DNA from: DASUKM01 sp036278735 | GTDB lineage: Bacteria; Acidobacteriota; Vicinamibacteria; Vicinamibacterales; 2-12-FULL-66-21 | Assembly (NCBI GenBank): GCA_036278735.1 | Contig: DASUKM010000014.1 | Span: 1 to 64,000, forward strand | DNA length: 64,000 nucleotides | Reading direction: 5' to 3' | Shown: one piece after another, positions 54,153-61,436 of the stretch | How the letters are laid out: every line of letters begins with the position of its first letter | Position numbering within the stretch: position 1 is the stretch's first letter | Notes under the pieces: model-generated | Databases searched by the model: none | Seen by the model: the letters and a program-made list of their open reading frames with translations, nothing else | What the model was told of the DNA's origin: nothing | Translations under genes and position numbers: made by a program

Positions 54153-54547
54153 GAGTTCGCCAGACGAAACGTGACCGACCCGTTCAACCCCGGATTCTGC
54201 TGACCAGTGCCCGACGCCATGTCCACGGCCACGCTCTTGCTCAGTGTGCCGTTCTGGAACGGCGGCGCAGGGGTCGCCGTCCAGGTGACGTTCGAAATAT
54301 CGACGGTTGAGCTGCCGGCGATTAGGTCTCCGCTAGCCAGCACGGTCAGCTGCCAGGGGCCCTTGTTCTGCCGCACCCGCACGTTGACGACCACCGGGGC
54401 GGAGGTCACGATCGGCGTCGTATCCGGATCGGCCGACGGCATCGTGATGGCCGCCGGGGACACCGACAGATCCAGTTTCTGGGCGGAGGCGAGGGCCGGC
54501 AGCGCCAGCACGGCGCCCACGAGCACGAGCGAGCGGACAGGTTTCAT
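54092..54547 (-). CDS. Secreted pilin-like protein 3
   Basis: 151 residues, signal peptide VLVGAVLALPALASA. The mature part has VSPAAITMPSADPDTTP (the ADPDTTP motif shared with its neighbours), VDISNVTWTATPAPPF and ends with NSWTYSAGTYTQVIVFTLSAP-like strand, a Tyr-rich alternating pattern suited to donor-strand exchange. The start overlaps the stop of pilin-like gene 2 by four bases. With genes 1 and 2 it forms a paralogous series. Confidence 0.75.
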   Translation of the reverse strand: MKPVRSLVLVGAVLALPALASAQKLDLSVSPAAITMPSADPDTTPIVTSAPVVVNVRVRQNKGPWQLTVLASGDLIAGSSTVDISNVTWTATPAPPFQNGTLSKSVAVDMASGTGQQNPGLNGSVTFRLANSWTYSAGTYTQVIVFTLSAP

Positions 54548-55041
54548 GGTGCGCTGAGGGTATAGACAATCGAAGCGCTATACGTGCCGGTCGCATACGT
54601 CCACAGGTTCCGGAACGACCAGGCCTGCGTGCCGCTGCGGACACCGGACGTGCTCCAACTGGCGAGCGTCACGGGCCCGGTGCCCAGCGTGCCCGCCACG
54701 AAGCCGACACCCGAGGCGGTCCACGACAGCGCCGACACGGGAATCAGATCGACGCCGGATCGCAGGTCGTCGGTCGCCTGCACGGTCAGGAGGACGACCG
54801 AGCCGGGGGTCACGCGCGACTTCGCCGTGATCGCCAGGTCGCCGCCCACCGCCGGCACCTGGGGAATGACGTCGGGATCCGCATCCGGAAACGTGACGGC
54901 GTTGGCCGAGACCGAAAGCCTGGCGAGCGGCGCGATGGTGACGTTGAGGGTGGCGGAACTGGTCTGGGCATCCGCCGGCACGGCGTGCGCGGCGAACACC
55001 CAGACGAGTGGAACGACGATGCTGAACTGACGTGCGGTCAT
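54544..55041 (-). CDS. Secreted pilin-like protein 2
   Basis: 165 residues, signal peptide VPLVWVFAAHAVPADA. It shares with its neighbours the motifs FPDADPDVIPQVPA, LSWTASGVGFVAGT, RSGTQAWSFRNLWTY and the ending TGTYSASIVYTLSAP. It is closest to protein 1 in length and motif order. The final alternating strand and the ADPD motif recall spore-coat-U-like archaic pilus subunits, but sequence similarity by eye is limited. It is preceded by gene 1 with a 31-base gap. Confidence 0.75.
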   Translation of the reverse strand: MTARQFSIVVPLVWVFAAHAVPADAQTSSATLNVTIAPLARLSVSANAVTFPDADPDVIPQVPAVGGDLAITAKSRVTPGSVVLLTVQATDDLRSGVDLIPVSALSWTASGVGFVAGTLGTGPVTLASWSTSGVRSGTQAWSFRNLWTYATGTYSASIVYTLSAP

Positions 55042-55072
55042 CTGGCCGGGCGCCCCCCGGCCGATGTATCGG

Positions 55073-55573
55073 TTAGGGGGCCGTCAGCGTGTAGGTGATG
55101 GTCGAACCGTACGTGCCCGTGTTGTACGTCCAGCTGTTGGCCAGAACCAGCGTCTGGGTGCCGCTCTGGTTTCCAGATCCGGTCCAGGTTCCCACCTGGC
55201 TGTCCGTCGTCGCCATCGTGCCCGCGTTGAACCCGCTGCCCGTCGCGGTCCACGTGATGTTGCCGATGGTGATCGTATCGCTCCCGCTCGTCAGATCCGG
55301 CGCCTTGGCGTCGAGCACGACGACGCCCGCGGTGGACGTGCGCGCCTTGACGCTGATGTTGAGAGGGGTCGCACTGATCGTCGGGAACGTCGTCGGATCG
55401 GCGTCGGCGAAATCCACGGACGCCGAGTCGATCGTCAACTTCGCCTTGGCATTCACATGCACCGTCACGGTCACGCTGGCGGTGTCCGTCTGCTGCGCGA
55501 ACACGGGATTGGACACCAGGAAGACCGCGGCGGCCAGCGCGGCGGTCCAGACTGCCTTCTGCATCACCTTCAT
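55073..55573 (-). CDS. Secreted pilin-like protein 1
   Basis: 166 residues from ATG 55573, chosen because GGAG lies eight bases before it; ATG 55579 and 55564 are close alternatives. Signal peptide AVWTAALAAAVFLVSNPVFA. Motifs are VDFADADPTTFPTISA, ITWTATGSGFNAGT, SGTQTLVLANSWTY and the terminal TGTYGSTITYTLTAP. It is the first structural gene in the operon; a hairpin (55594-55610) precedes its ribosome-binding site. Major subunit status is a guess based on position. Confidence 0.75.
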   Translation of the reverse strand: MKVMQKAVWTAALAAAVFLVSNPVFAQQTDTASVTVTVHVNAKAKLTIDSASVDFADADPTTFPTISATPLNISVKARTSTAGVVVLDAKAPDLTSGSDTITIGNITWTATGSGFNAGTMATTDSQVGTWTGSGNQSGTQTLVLANSWTYNTGTYGSTITYTLTAP

Positions 55574-55593
55574 GATCATCGCTCCATGGATAA

Positions 55594-55610
55594 CTTCCGT
55601 CGCGCGGAAG
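55594..55610 (-). promoter_or_regulatory. Hairpin in the leader of the pilin-like operon
   Basis: CTTCCG (55594-55599) and CGGAAG (55605-55610) are a perfect 6-bp inverted repeat around five bases, about 20 bases upstream of the gene start on the minus strand. It could be an operator for the HTH proteins or a leader structure. Confidence 0.35.
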
Positions 55611-55662
55611 GGCATCTCGAAAATGTCCCTGACGCGCCGGTGTGCCGCCGGCGCCGGGAAAC

Positions 55663-55905
55663 CTACACCGCCGAATGGGTCGCGAACGCCCGCTGCCGCT
55701 CCAACCACTGATCGAGGTCCGTCCGCCGGAACCGCCACTGCCGTCCAATCCGGACGGCCGGCAGTTCGCCGCTGCGAATCAACCGGTAGATCGTTCGCGG
55801 CGTGACCTTCAGATAGGCCAGCACTTCCTCGGTGGTCAGACAGGCCTGAAACTCCGCCGTCGCCCGTGCCACTGATGACGCTTCGTGTCGTTCATTAGTG
55901 AGCAT
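55663..55905 (-). CDS. Small excisionase/MerR-type HTH DNA-binding protein
   Basis: 80 residues from ATG 55905 (a TTG at 55920 would add five). The winged-HTH (HTH_17) core is LTTEEVLAYLKVTPRTIYRLIRSGELPAVRIGRQWRFRRTDLDQWLERQ. It matches the N-terminal domain of the next protein upstream (LTTEEVLEYLQVNLRTVYRLIKAGKIPASRVGRQWRFRKRDIDAWLESQ), so the two may bind related sites. It has a good promoter of its own at 55944-55972. Likely a local regulator of the pilin-like operon. Confidence 0.88.
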   Translation of the reverse strand: MLTNERHEASSVARATAEFQACLTTEEVLAYLKVTPRTIYRLIRSGELPAVRIGRQWRFRRTDLDQWLERQRAFATHSAV

Positions 55906-55943
55906 ATTACGTAAATTCAATGACTCTATAGGACAACAGAGAC

Positions 55944-55972
55944 ACTTTAGCTCTGCCGTAGGGCGGCGTCAA
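55944..55972 (-). promoter_or_regulatory. Sigma-70 promoter for the small HTH gene
   Basis: On the minus strand TTGACG (55967-55972) and TAAAGT (55944-55949) are separated by exactly 17 bases. This internal promoter could separate the HTH-pilin-barrel unit from the upstream two-component genes. Confidence 0.55.
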
Positions 55973-56022
55973 GACACCTCCGGCCGAAGCCTTGGAAAGT
56001 GTGCAGAATTGTGCAGGACCGG

Positions 56023-56607
56023 CTATTCGCCGAGGGCTTTTTCGACGACCGCGAGCACCCGCGGGACCCGGAACGGTTTCGTGAGGTAGCCGGACACGCC
56101 GAGGTTGACGGCTTCGATGGCGCTGGCCTCGCTGGAGTACCCGGTGATGATGATGACCGGCAGATCCGTCTTGAGGCGGCGGGCTTCGCGGATCACCGTC
56201 AGGCCGTCGATGCCGGGCATTTTCAGGTCGGTGATCAACAGGTCATAGGGAATCATCCGCAGCCGTTCGAGCGCGAGGCGGCCGTCGGGCGCCAGGTCGA
56301 CTTCGTACTCGGCCAGCGCGAGGGTCTTCGCGAGCAGGTCCCGGATGCTGGCCTCGTCGTCGACGACGAGCACGCGGCGCGGGCCGGTGGCGCTGGCCGG
56401 CACCGGACGCGCCGCCGGCGCACCGCGCATGACGCGCGGACGCTGGCTCTCGAGCCACGCGTCGATGTCGCGCTTCCGGAAGCGCCACTGCCGGCCGACC
56501 CGCGACGCCGGAATCTTGCCCGCCTTGATCAGGCGGTAGACCGTCCGGAGATTGACCTGCAGGTACTCGAGTACCTCTTCGGTCGTCAGATAGCTTTCGT
56601 CCATCAT
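56023..56607 (-). CDS. HTH-receiver fusion response regulator
   Basis: 194 residues in an unusual order: an excisionase-type HTH (about 6-55) first, then a short Ala/Pro linker and a receiver domain (78-194) with VLVVDDEASIRDLL (acidic pair 83-84), phospho-acceptor Asp127 in LLITDLKMPGIDG, and SGYLTKPFRV with the conserved Lys. Most response regulators carry the receiver first and a different output domain. The gene is 16 bases downstream of the kinase gene, so the kinase probably phosphorylates it. DNA-binding targets likely include the operon that follows. Confidence 0.9.
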   Translation of the reverse strand: MMDESYLTTEEVLEYLQVNLRTVYRLIKAGKIPASRVGRQWRFRKRDIDAWLESQRPRVMRGAPAARPVPASATGPRRVLVVDDEASIRDLLAKTLALAEYEVDLAPDGRLALERLRMIPYDLLITDLKMPGIDGLTVIREARRLKTDLPVIIITGYSSEASAIEAVNLGVSGYLTKPFRVPRVLAVVEKALGE

Positions 56608-56623
56608 GCCAGCGGACCCGGTG

Positions 56624-58687
56624 TCACTTTACCACCAGTTCCGCGGCGGGCAGATCGATCTGGAACACCGCGCCCCCGCCCGGCGCATTCGCGGCGCTGA
56701 TCGTGCCGCCGTGTTCCTGGACGATGCCGTAGGTGATCGCCAGCCCGAGGCCCGTGCCCTTGCCCACTTCCTTGGTGGTGAAGAACGGATCGAAGATCCG
56801 CGGCAGGACCTCGGCGCCGATACCGGTTCCCGTATCGCGCATCGCGATCGTCACGCGCTTGCGCGCTGCGTCCGTCTGCGACGTCAGCTCGATCCGGCCC
56901 GTGCGGCCGCCGGCATCCGCAATCGCGTGTTCGGCGTTGACCAGCAGATTCAGGAGCGCCTGCTGCAGCAGCAGGGGATCGCCGAGAACGGCGGGCAGGC
57001 GCGGCCCCATGTGCCTGACGACCTCGATGCTCGCCCGCCGCAGGTTGGCGCTTCGGCTCGCGAGCGCGCGGCTGACGATGCGATCGACCTGCAGGCGGCG
57101 CCGCGCCATGCGGCGCGACCCGGTGAACACCAGCAGATTGCGCACGATCTTGGCCGCGCGATCCGCATCCGTGTAGATGCGGCGCAGTTCGCGCTGGATC
57201 GGGCGCCCGGCCGCCGATGTTTCGATCAACAGCTCGAGATGGCCGAGCACCCCCTGCAGCGGATTGTTCATCTCGTGCGCGACGCCGGCCACGAACTGGC
57301 CGAGCGACGCCAGTTTTTCCGATTGCCCGAGGCGCTCGCGGAGCGCCGTCCGCTCCGTTTCGAGGCGGGTCTGCCGGGTGATGTCTCGCGCGACCAGCAC
57401 GCGGCCGACTGCCTCGCCATCCTGGTTGATGAGAGGGGTCGTCGTCAGGAGAAACGTGCCCCCCAGCCGCTCATCCTGCACCTGATGCGATCCAGCCGCG
57501 GCCTCGGCCGGGTGCCGCGCACGTTGCGCGAGCCCTGTCGGATACCGGCGCCCGTCCTCCTGATCCGCGGCCGCTGCGGGTCCGTGTCCGTCCGTGTGAT
57601 CCGTGGCTTCGTAATGTCCGTGTGTTTCCGTGTAATCCGTGGCCTCCTGGTTTCCGTGTGTTTCCGTGTGATCCGTGGTTGCGTAATGTCCGTGTCCGTC
57701 CGTGTGATCCGTGGCCTCCTGGTTTCCGTGTGTTTCCGTGTGATCCGTGGCTTCGTAATGTCCGTGTCCGTCCGTGTGATCCGTGGCCTCGTGGTTTCCG
57801 TGTGTTTCCGTGTGATCCGTGGCCTCGTAATGTCCGTGTCCTTCCGTGTAATCCGTGGCCTCGGGATGTCCGTGTCCGTCCGTGTGATCCGTGGCCTCGG
57901 GATGTCCGTGTCCGTCCGCGTGATCCGTGGCCGTGGCCGTGGCCATGGCCGCGACGGTCTCGGGACCGACCAGTTCGTCGAGCCGGACGCCGAGCACGGC
58001 GGCGCGGGTCCGTCCCACCCGCGCCGCAAAGGCGCCGTTGGTCTCGACGATCCGATCGTCGCGATCCATCACGACGACGAGGTCGACGAGCGAGTTGAAC
58101 GTGTCTTCGAGCAGCCGGCGCTGGCGCAGCAGGTCTTCGAGCAGCTGCACGTTCTCGATCGCGATCCCGAGCTGACGCGCGGTGGCCTGCAGCACATCGA
58201 TCACGTCCTCCCCGTCGGGGGCACTGCCGGCCGGGCGTTCGACGATCAGGGTGCCGAGCGCGCGGCGCCAGCCGCGCAACGGGGCGACGACCGCCCCGTC
58301 GATCACGTGCGGCCGTTCGAGTCGCAGGCCGCGCGCCGCCGGGTGCTCCGTCCCGGTGGTCGGGACGCGGATGTCGCGCAGGGCCGTCCGGGCGTCGGGG
58401 TCGGAGCAGGCGCCCAGGCGCAGTTCGTGGGCGCGCCGGTCGTGCAGCCACACCGACGTGCGGGAGGTCCCGAGCATCGCGTTGATGTCGGCGACCAGCC
58501 GATCGAGAGGTGCGTCGAGGTTGAGCGTGGCCGAAACGCTGGCGGAAAAGCGCAGGAACAGCTCGCCCAGGCGCTGCTGGAGCTGGACGAGCCGCCGCAG
58601 CCGCGCGAGCTCAGCCGCCGGATCGAGCCGGTCGCCGGGCTCGGCGCCGGGAGCCGTCCACGACGAATCCGTCATGTGTGTCGCCAC
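56624..58687 (-). CDS. Sensor histidine kinase with GAF-PAS input and a His-rich repeat insert
   Basis: 687 residues, no membrane segment. From GTG 58687 (ATG 58675 is alternative): a GAF domain (about 40-185), coiled coil, and a PAS domain starting DTFNSLVDLVVVMDRDDRIVETNGAF. The PAS is interrupted at 255-374 by ten perfect 12-residue units (consensus DHTDGHGHYEAT). PAS resumes (GGTFLLTTTPLINQDGEAVG) and leads to HisKA with His471 in GVAHEMNNPLQGVLGH, then HATPase motifs NLLVNAEHAIAD, DTGTGIGAEVLPRIF and FFTTKEVGKGTGLGLAITYG. Partner is the HTH-receiver protein 16 bases downstream. The insert may bind metal or be neutral. Confidence 0.9.
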   Translation of the reverse strand: MATHMTDSSWTAPGAEPGDRLDPAAELARLRRLVQLQQRLGELFLRFSASVSATLNLDAPLDRLVADINAMLGTSRTSVWLHDRRAHELRLGACSDPDARTALRDIRVPTTGTEHPAARGLRLERPHVIDGAVVAPLRGWRRALGTLIVERPAGSAPDGEDVIDVLQATARQLGIAIENVQLLEDLLRQRRLLEDTFNSLVDLVVVMDRDDRIVETNGAFAARVGRTRAAVLGVRLDELVGPETVAAMATATATDHADGHGHPEATDHTDGHGHPEATDYTEGHGHYEATDHTETHGNHEATDHTDGHGHYEATDHTETHGNQEATDHTDGHGHYATTDHTETHGNQEATDYTETHGHYEATDHTDGHGPAAAADQEDGRRYPTGLAQRARHPAEAAAGSHQVQDERLGGTFLLTTTPLINQDGEAVGRVLVARDITRQTRLETERTALRERLGQSEKLASLGQFVAGVAHEMNNPLQGVLGHLELLIETSAAGRPIQRELRRIYTDADRAAKIVRNLLVFTGSRRMARRRLQVDRIVSRALASRSANLRRASIEVVRHMGPRLPAVLGDPLLLQQALLNLLVNAEHAIADAGGRTGRIELTSQTDAARKRVTIAMRDTGTGIGAEVLPRIFDPFFTTKEVGKGTGLGLAITYGIVQEHGGTISAANAPGGGAVFQIDLPAAELVVK
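57566..57925 (-). repeat. Ten 36-bp units encoding a His-rich segment
   Basis: Ten 36-bp units without indels encode residues 255-374 of the kinase; two unit types tend to alternate (HTDGHGH and HTETHGN). At DNA level the units are CCACGGATCACACGG-like, the same kind of sequence as intergenic repeats in many acidobacterial and planctomycete genomes, here in frame. All units have the same length, which argues for tandem growth or selection on protein spacing. Confidence 0.9.
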
Positions 58688-58693
58688 TATAAT
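58688..58693 (+). promoter_or_regulatory. -10 element for the ECF sigma gene
   Basis: A perfect TATAAT sits between the divergent kinase and sigma-factor genes; no good -35 is seen. It may be used with an activator or by an ECF sigma factor with its own -35. Confidence 0.35.
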
Positions 58694-58767
58694 CGATGTC
58701 TCCGGTCCGCCCCGGCCGACGGCGGGGGGCCGGGCGTCTAAACAACCGACACGTGAGCTCCATCGGA

Positions 58768-59352
58768 ATGGTCTCCTCCGACGAAGATCTGGTCGCCCGC
58801 TCCATGGGGGGCGATCTGGACAGCTTCAACCAGTTGGTGCTCCGCTGGGAACGGCCGATTTTCGCCCTCGCCTATCGGGTGATCGGCCGCGAGGAGGACG
58901 CACGGGACGTGTGTCAGGAAACATTCCTGCGCGCGTTCCGGGCGCTCGGCGGGTTCAAGGGGCAGGCGAAGTTCTCGTCCTGGCTGTATCGCATCGCCCT
59001 GAACCTGTGCCGCGACTGGATCCGCCGCGAGCGGCGGACGCCCGTCGCCCAGGCGCCCGAGGGGGTGGACCTGCTCGATCTCGCGACCGATTCGGCGCCG
59101 GCCGAGTCCATCGAGGACCTGGTCGCACGCCGCGAGATGGGTCGCGCCGTGGCCCGCGTGATGGCGGTTCTCCCCGACGAACAGCGCACGGCCATCATTC
59201 TCAAGGAGTACCACGGGCTGACGTTCCAGGAGATCGCGGATCTGCTGGATTGTCCGCTCAGCACGGTGAAGACGCGCTTGTATCAGGGCCTCGTGGTGAT
59301 CCGCCGCCAGCTCGCCGAGGCGGGCATGGGCCCCGGAGCCACGACGAAGTGA
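58768..59352 (+). CDS. ECF-type RNA polymerase sigma factor
   Basis: 194 residues from ATG 58768; an in-frame GTG at 58753 is possible. Region 2 has ERPIFALAYRVIGREEDARDVCQETFLRAFRALGGF and SSWLYRIALNLCRDWIRR; region 4 has LPDEQRTAIILKEYHGLTFQEIADLL and CPLSTVKTRLYQGLVVIRRQL. It is followed twelve bases later by a zinc-finger anti-sigma factor, the standard arrangement for this class. It is divergent from the histidine kinase. Regulon unknown, with the flanking envelope genes as candidates. Confidence 0.92.
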   Translation: MVSSDEDLVARSMGGDLDSFNQLVLRWERPIFALAYRVIGREEDARDVCQETFLRAFRALGGFKGQAKFSSWLYRIALNLCRDWIRRERRTPVAQAPEGVDLLDLATDSAPAESIEDLVARREMGRAVARVMAVLPDEQRTAIILKEYHGLTFQEIADLLDCPLSTVKTRLYQGLVVIRRQLAEAGMGPGATTK

Positions 59353-59363
59353 AGGTACCGATT

Positions 59364-60104
59364 ATGTGTGACAAGGAACGGCTGGTCGCCTACGTCTACG
59401 ACGAGATCGCGGAGGCGGATCGCGTGCGGCTCGACGCGCATCTCCGCGACTGTGCCGCGTGCCGCGCCGAAATCGCGGAGCTGCGGCAGGCCCGGACGGA
59501 CCTGTCGGCGTGGACGCCCCCCGCACTCGACCTCGGGTTCCAGGTCACGCGGCCGTCGCACGGGCGCGCGCGTCCGTGGCGGTCGCCGGTCTGGGGCCTC
59601 GCGGCCGCCGCCGTGCTGGTGCTGGCCGTGGCCGCGGCGATCGCGAACGTGCAGGTCCGGTACGACGCGACGGGCCTGACGGTCCGCACCGGCTGGCGCG
59701 TGCCGGCGGCCTCCGCCTCGTCCGTGCCCGCGACGCCCGTGCACGCGGCGATCGACCCCGCGGAATCGGCGCGCCTGGCGCAGATCGATCGGCGGCTCCG
59801 TCAGCTCGAAGACGCGGCCGATCGGCCGCAGGCCGCGCGGGTGGCGGCCGTCTCCGCGCCGGTCTCCGAGGCCGACGTGATGCGGCGCGTGAAAGACATC
59901 CTGTCGCACAGCGAATCGCGGCAGCAGCAGGAACTCGCGCTTCGGATCGCGCAGGTCGTGCGCGACGTCGACGCGCAGCGGCAGGCCGATCTCGTGCGCA
60001 TCCAGCAGGGCATGGGACGGCTCGAGGGGATCGCCACGGCCGATCAGGTGCAGCACCGGCAGGTCATGGACTTCGTGGCCCGCGTGGCCGAGCGGCAGAA
60101 ATAG
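59364..60104 (+). CDS. Zinc-finger (zf-HC2) anti-sigma factor
   Basis: 246 residues from ATG 59364, with GAAGG eight bases before; a GTG at 59349 overlapping the sigma stop is the alternative. The ZAS-type motif HLRDCAACR (H-x3-C-x2-C) lies near residue 30, a membrane helix VWGLAAAAVLVLAVAAAIAN at about 78-97, and a long helical extracytoplasmic part with VSEADVMRRVKDILSHSESRQQQELALRIAQVVRDV. It should hold the upstream ECF sigma factor at the membrane. No site-2 protease gene is nearby. Confidence 0.88.
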   Translation: MCDKERLVAYVYDEIAEADRVRLDAHLRDCAACRAEIAELRQARTDLSAWTPPALDLGFQVTRPSHGRARPWRSPVWGLAAAAVLVLAVAAAIANVQVRYDATGLTVRTGWRVPAASASSVPATPVHAAIDPAESARLAQIDRRLRQLEDAADRPQAARVAAVSAPVSEADVMRRVKDILSHSESRQQQELALRIAQVVRDVDAQRQADLVRIQQGMGRLEGIATADQVQHRQVMDFVARVAERQK

Positions 60105-60123
60105 GGAAAAAGGAGTACAACCC

Positions 60124-60891
60124 GTGAACGCAGGATTTTTCGCGGCCGCGGTCGTGACCGGCGCGACGCTCGTCGCGCAGCAGGCGGCGCCGGCGCCCGA
60201 TCTGCAGTCGCGCCGCGACAACGTCCACATGATGGAAGGGGTCCTCACGCAGGCCGTCAGGCGCGGCGCCGAGCAGCTCGGACTGCGCATGCAGTCGGTC
60301 GACCCGACCCTGGTGCTGCTCACCGGCAGCGCGCGCGCGCGTGGCTTCATGCTCGACGGCTACGGCGTCTTCTTCGACGTCGAAATTCCGGCGGTGCGCC
60401 AGAGCGTCGCCTGGTCGGTCCGGACCATGGAGCACGACCGGGAAGCGGGCGCGGCGATCCGGCAACTGCGCCAATACGTGAACGGTCTGCCCGATGCGGC
60501 CGCCCGCGCGCAGCTCGATCAGGAACTGCGCCGAATCGAGCTGCTCACCCCGCAGGCCCGGGCACCGCAGCCGGCCACGCCCGGGTCGGTCGTCGCAGCG
60601 ACCGCCGACGGCCCCGATACCGGGACGTTCGATCCGAACCAGCAGTACACCGAAGTCGTGAAGGCGGCGCTGGTCGACGCGATGCTCGACTACAGCGGGC
60701 CGATGCATCTGCAGCCCAACGAGTGGCTCACCGTCGCGGCGCGCGACAGCGAAGGCTCGCTCGCGCCGGGGGAACTGTCCGACCTCGCCACGATCGTGCT
60801 GCGCGTCAAGGGGAGCGATCTCGCCGCGTTCCACGCCAACCAGCTCTCGCGCGACGACGTCCGGAAGCGCGTGGAGGTCCAGGAGTTCTGA
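60124..60891 (+). CDS. Hypothetical secreted protein in the sigma operon
   Basis: 255 residues from GTG 60124, start typical for signal peptides (FFAAAVVTGATLVAQQAAPAP). Residues 30-110 include VLTGSARARGFMLDGYGVFFDVEIPAVRQSVAWS and NDVHMMEGVLTQAVRRGAEQLG-like helical parts; the second half has PGSVVAATADGPDTGTFDPNQQYTEVVKAALVDAMLDYSGPMHLQPNEWLTVAARD. The LTGSARARG/GYGVFFDVEIP pattern occurs in conserved hypothetical proteins following anti-sigma genes in Acidobacteria; function is unknown. It is twenty bases after the anti-sigma gene, so part of the same operon. Confidence 0.75.
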   Translation: MNAGFFAAAVVTGATLVAQQAAPAPDLQSRRDNVHMMEGVLTQAVRRGAEQLGLRMQSVDPTLVLLTGSARARGFMLDGYGVFFDVEIPAVRQSVAWSVRTMEHDREAGAAIRQLRQYVNGLPDAAARAQLDQELRRIELLTPQARAPQPATPGSVVAATADGPDTGTFDPNQQYTEVVKAALVDAMLDYSGPMHLQPNEWLTVAARDSEGSLAPGELSDLATIVLRVKGSDLAAFHANQLSRDDVRKRVEVQEF

Positions 60892-60905
60892 TCTAGAATC
60901 GAAGC

Positions 60906-61430
60906 ATGATCAGGCATCCGCGGGCGTCGGTCCGGGTGCGCGTGATGCTCCCGGCGCTTGGCGCCGTCCTCGCCGTCGCCCTCGCCGGGTGTTCGCCGCA
61001 GGTCGATCTCAAACAGACGCTGCAGGTCACCGACGTCGCGGCCGGCTGGCACGACGCCGGCGTGGTGGCCGGCAAGAACAAGATCGTCCCGAGCGTCACG
61101 TTCCGGCTGAAGAAGCCGGCCGGCGCCTCGGTCAGTCCGCTCGCCCTCAATGCCGTGTTCAAGCGGCTGAACGGGCAGCCGCCGCACGTCACCGAAGACG
61201 ACTGGGACGAAGTCTTCGTGCAGAACGTGCCGTTCGAAGGGGACCAGACGGCGCCGCTCACGGTCACGTCTCCCACCGGCTACACGGCCGATCCGCCGCA
61301 ATCGCGCGCCGACATGCTCGCCAACAGCCAGTTCCGCGACATGCGCCTGCACCTGTTCGCCAAGTCCGGCTCCGGACAGTGGGTCGAGGTCGCGCACATC
61401 GACATTCCCCGAACGCTGCTCGCGCAGTAG
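60906..61430 (+). CDS. Hypothetical lipoprotein
   Basis: 174 residues with signal peptide LPALGAVLAVALAGC (lipobox LAGC, Cys28). Mature motifs are VTDVAAGWHDAGVVAGKNKIVPSVTFRLKKPAGASVSPLALNAVFKRL and a C-terminal strand VEVAHIDIPRTLL; a DUF-type Ig-like fold is likely, but not named with confidence. It follows the preceding gene by fourteen bases and precedes the permease by six. Confidence 0.75.
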   Translation: MIRHPRASVRVRVMLPALGAVLAVALAGCSPQVDLKQTLQVTDVAAGWHDAGVVAGKNKIVPSVTFRLKKPAGASVSPLALNAVFKRLNGQPPHVTEDDWDEVFVQNVPFEGDQTAPLTVTSPTGYTADPPQSRADMLANSQFRDMRLHLFAKSGSGQWVEVAHIDIPRTLLAQ

Positions 61431-61436
61431 CGGAGC

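Noticed and set aside
57566..57925. CRISPR-like array of 36-bp repeats
   Set aside because: The 36-bp units are contiguous with no spacers and are in frame inside a kinase gene; no cas genes are present.
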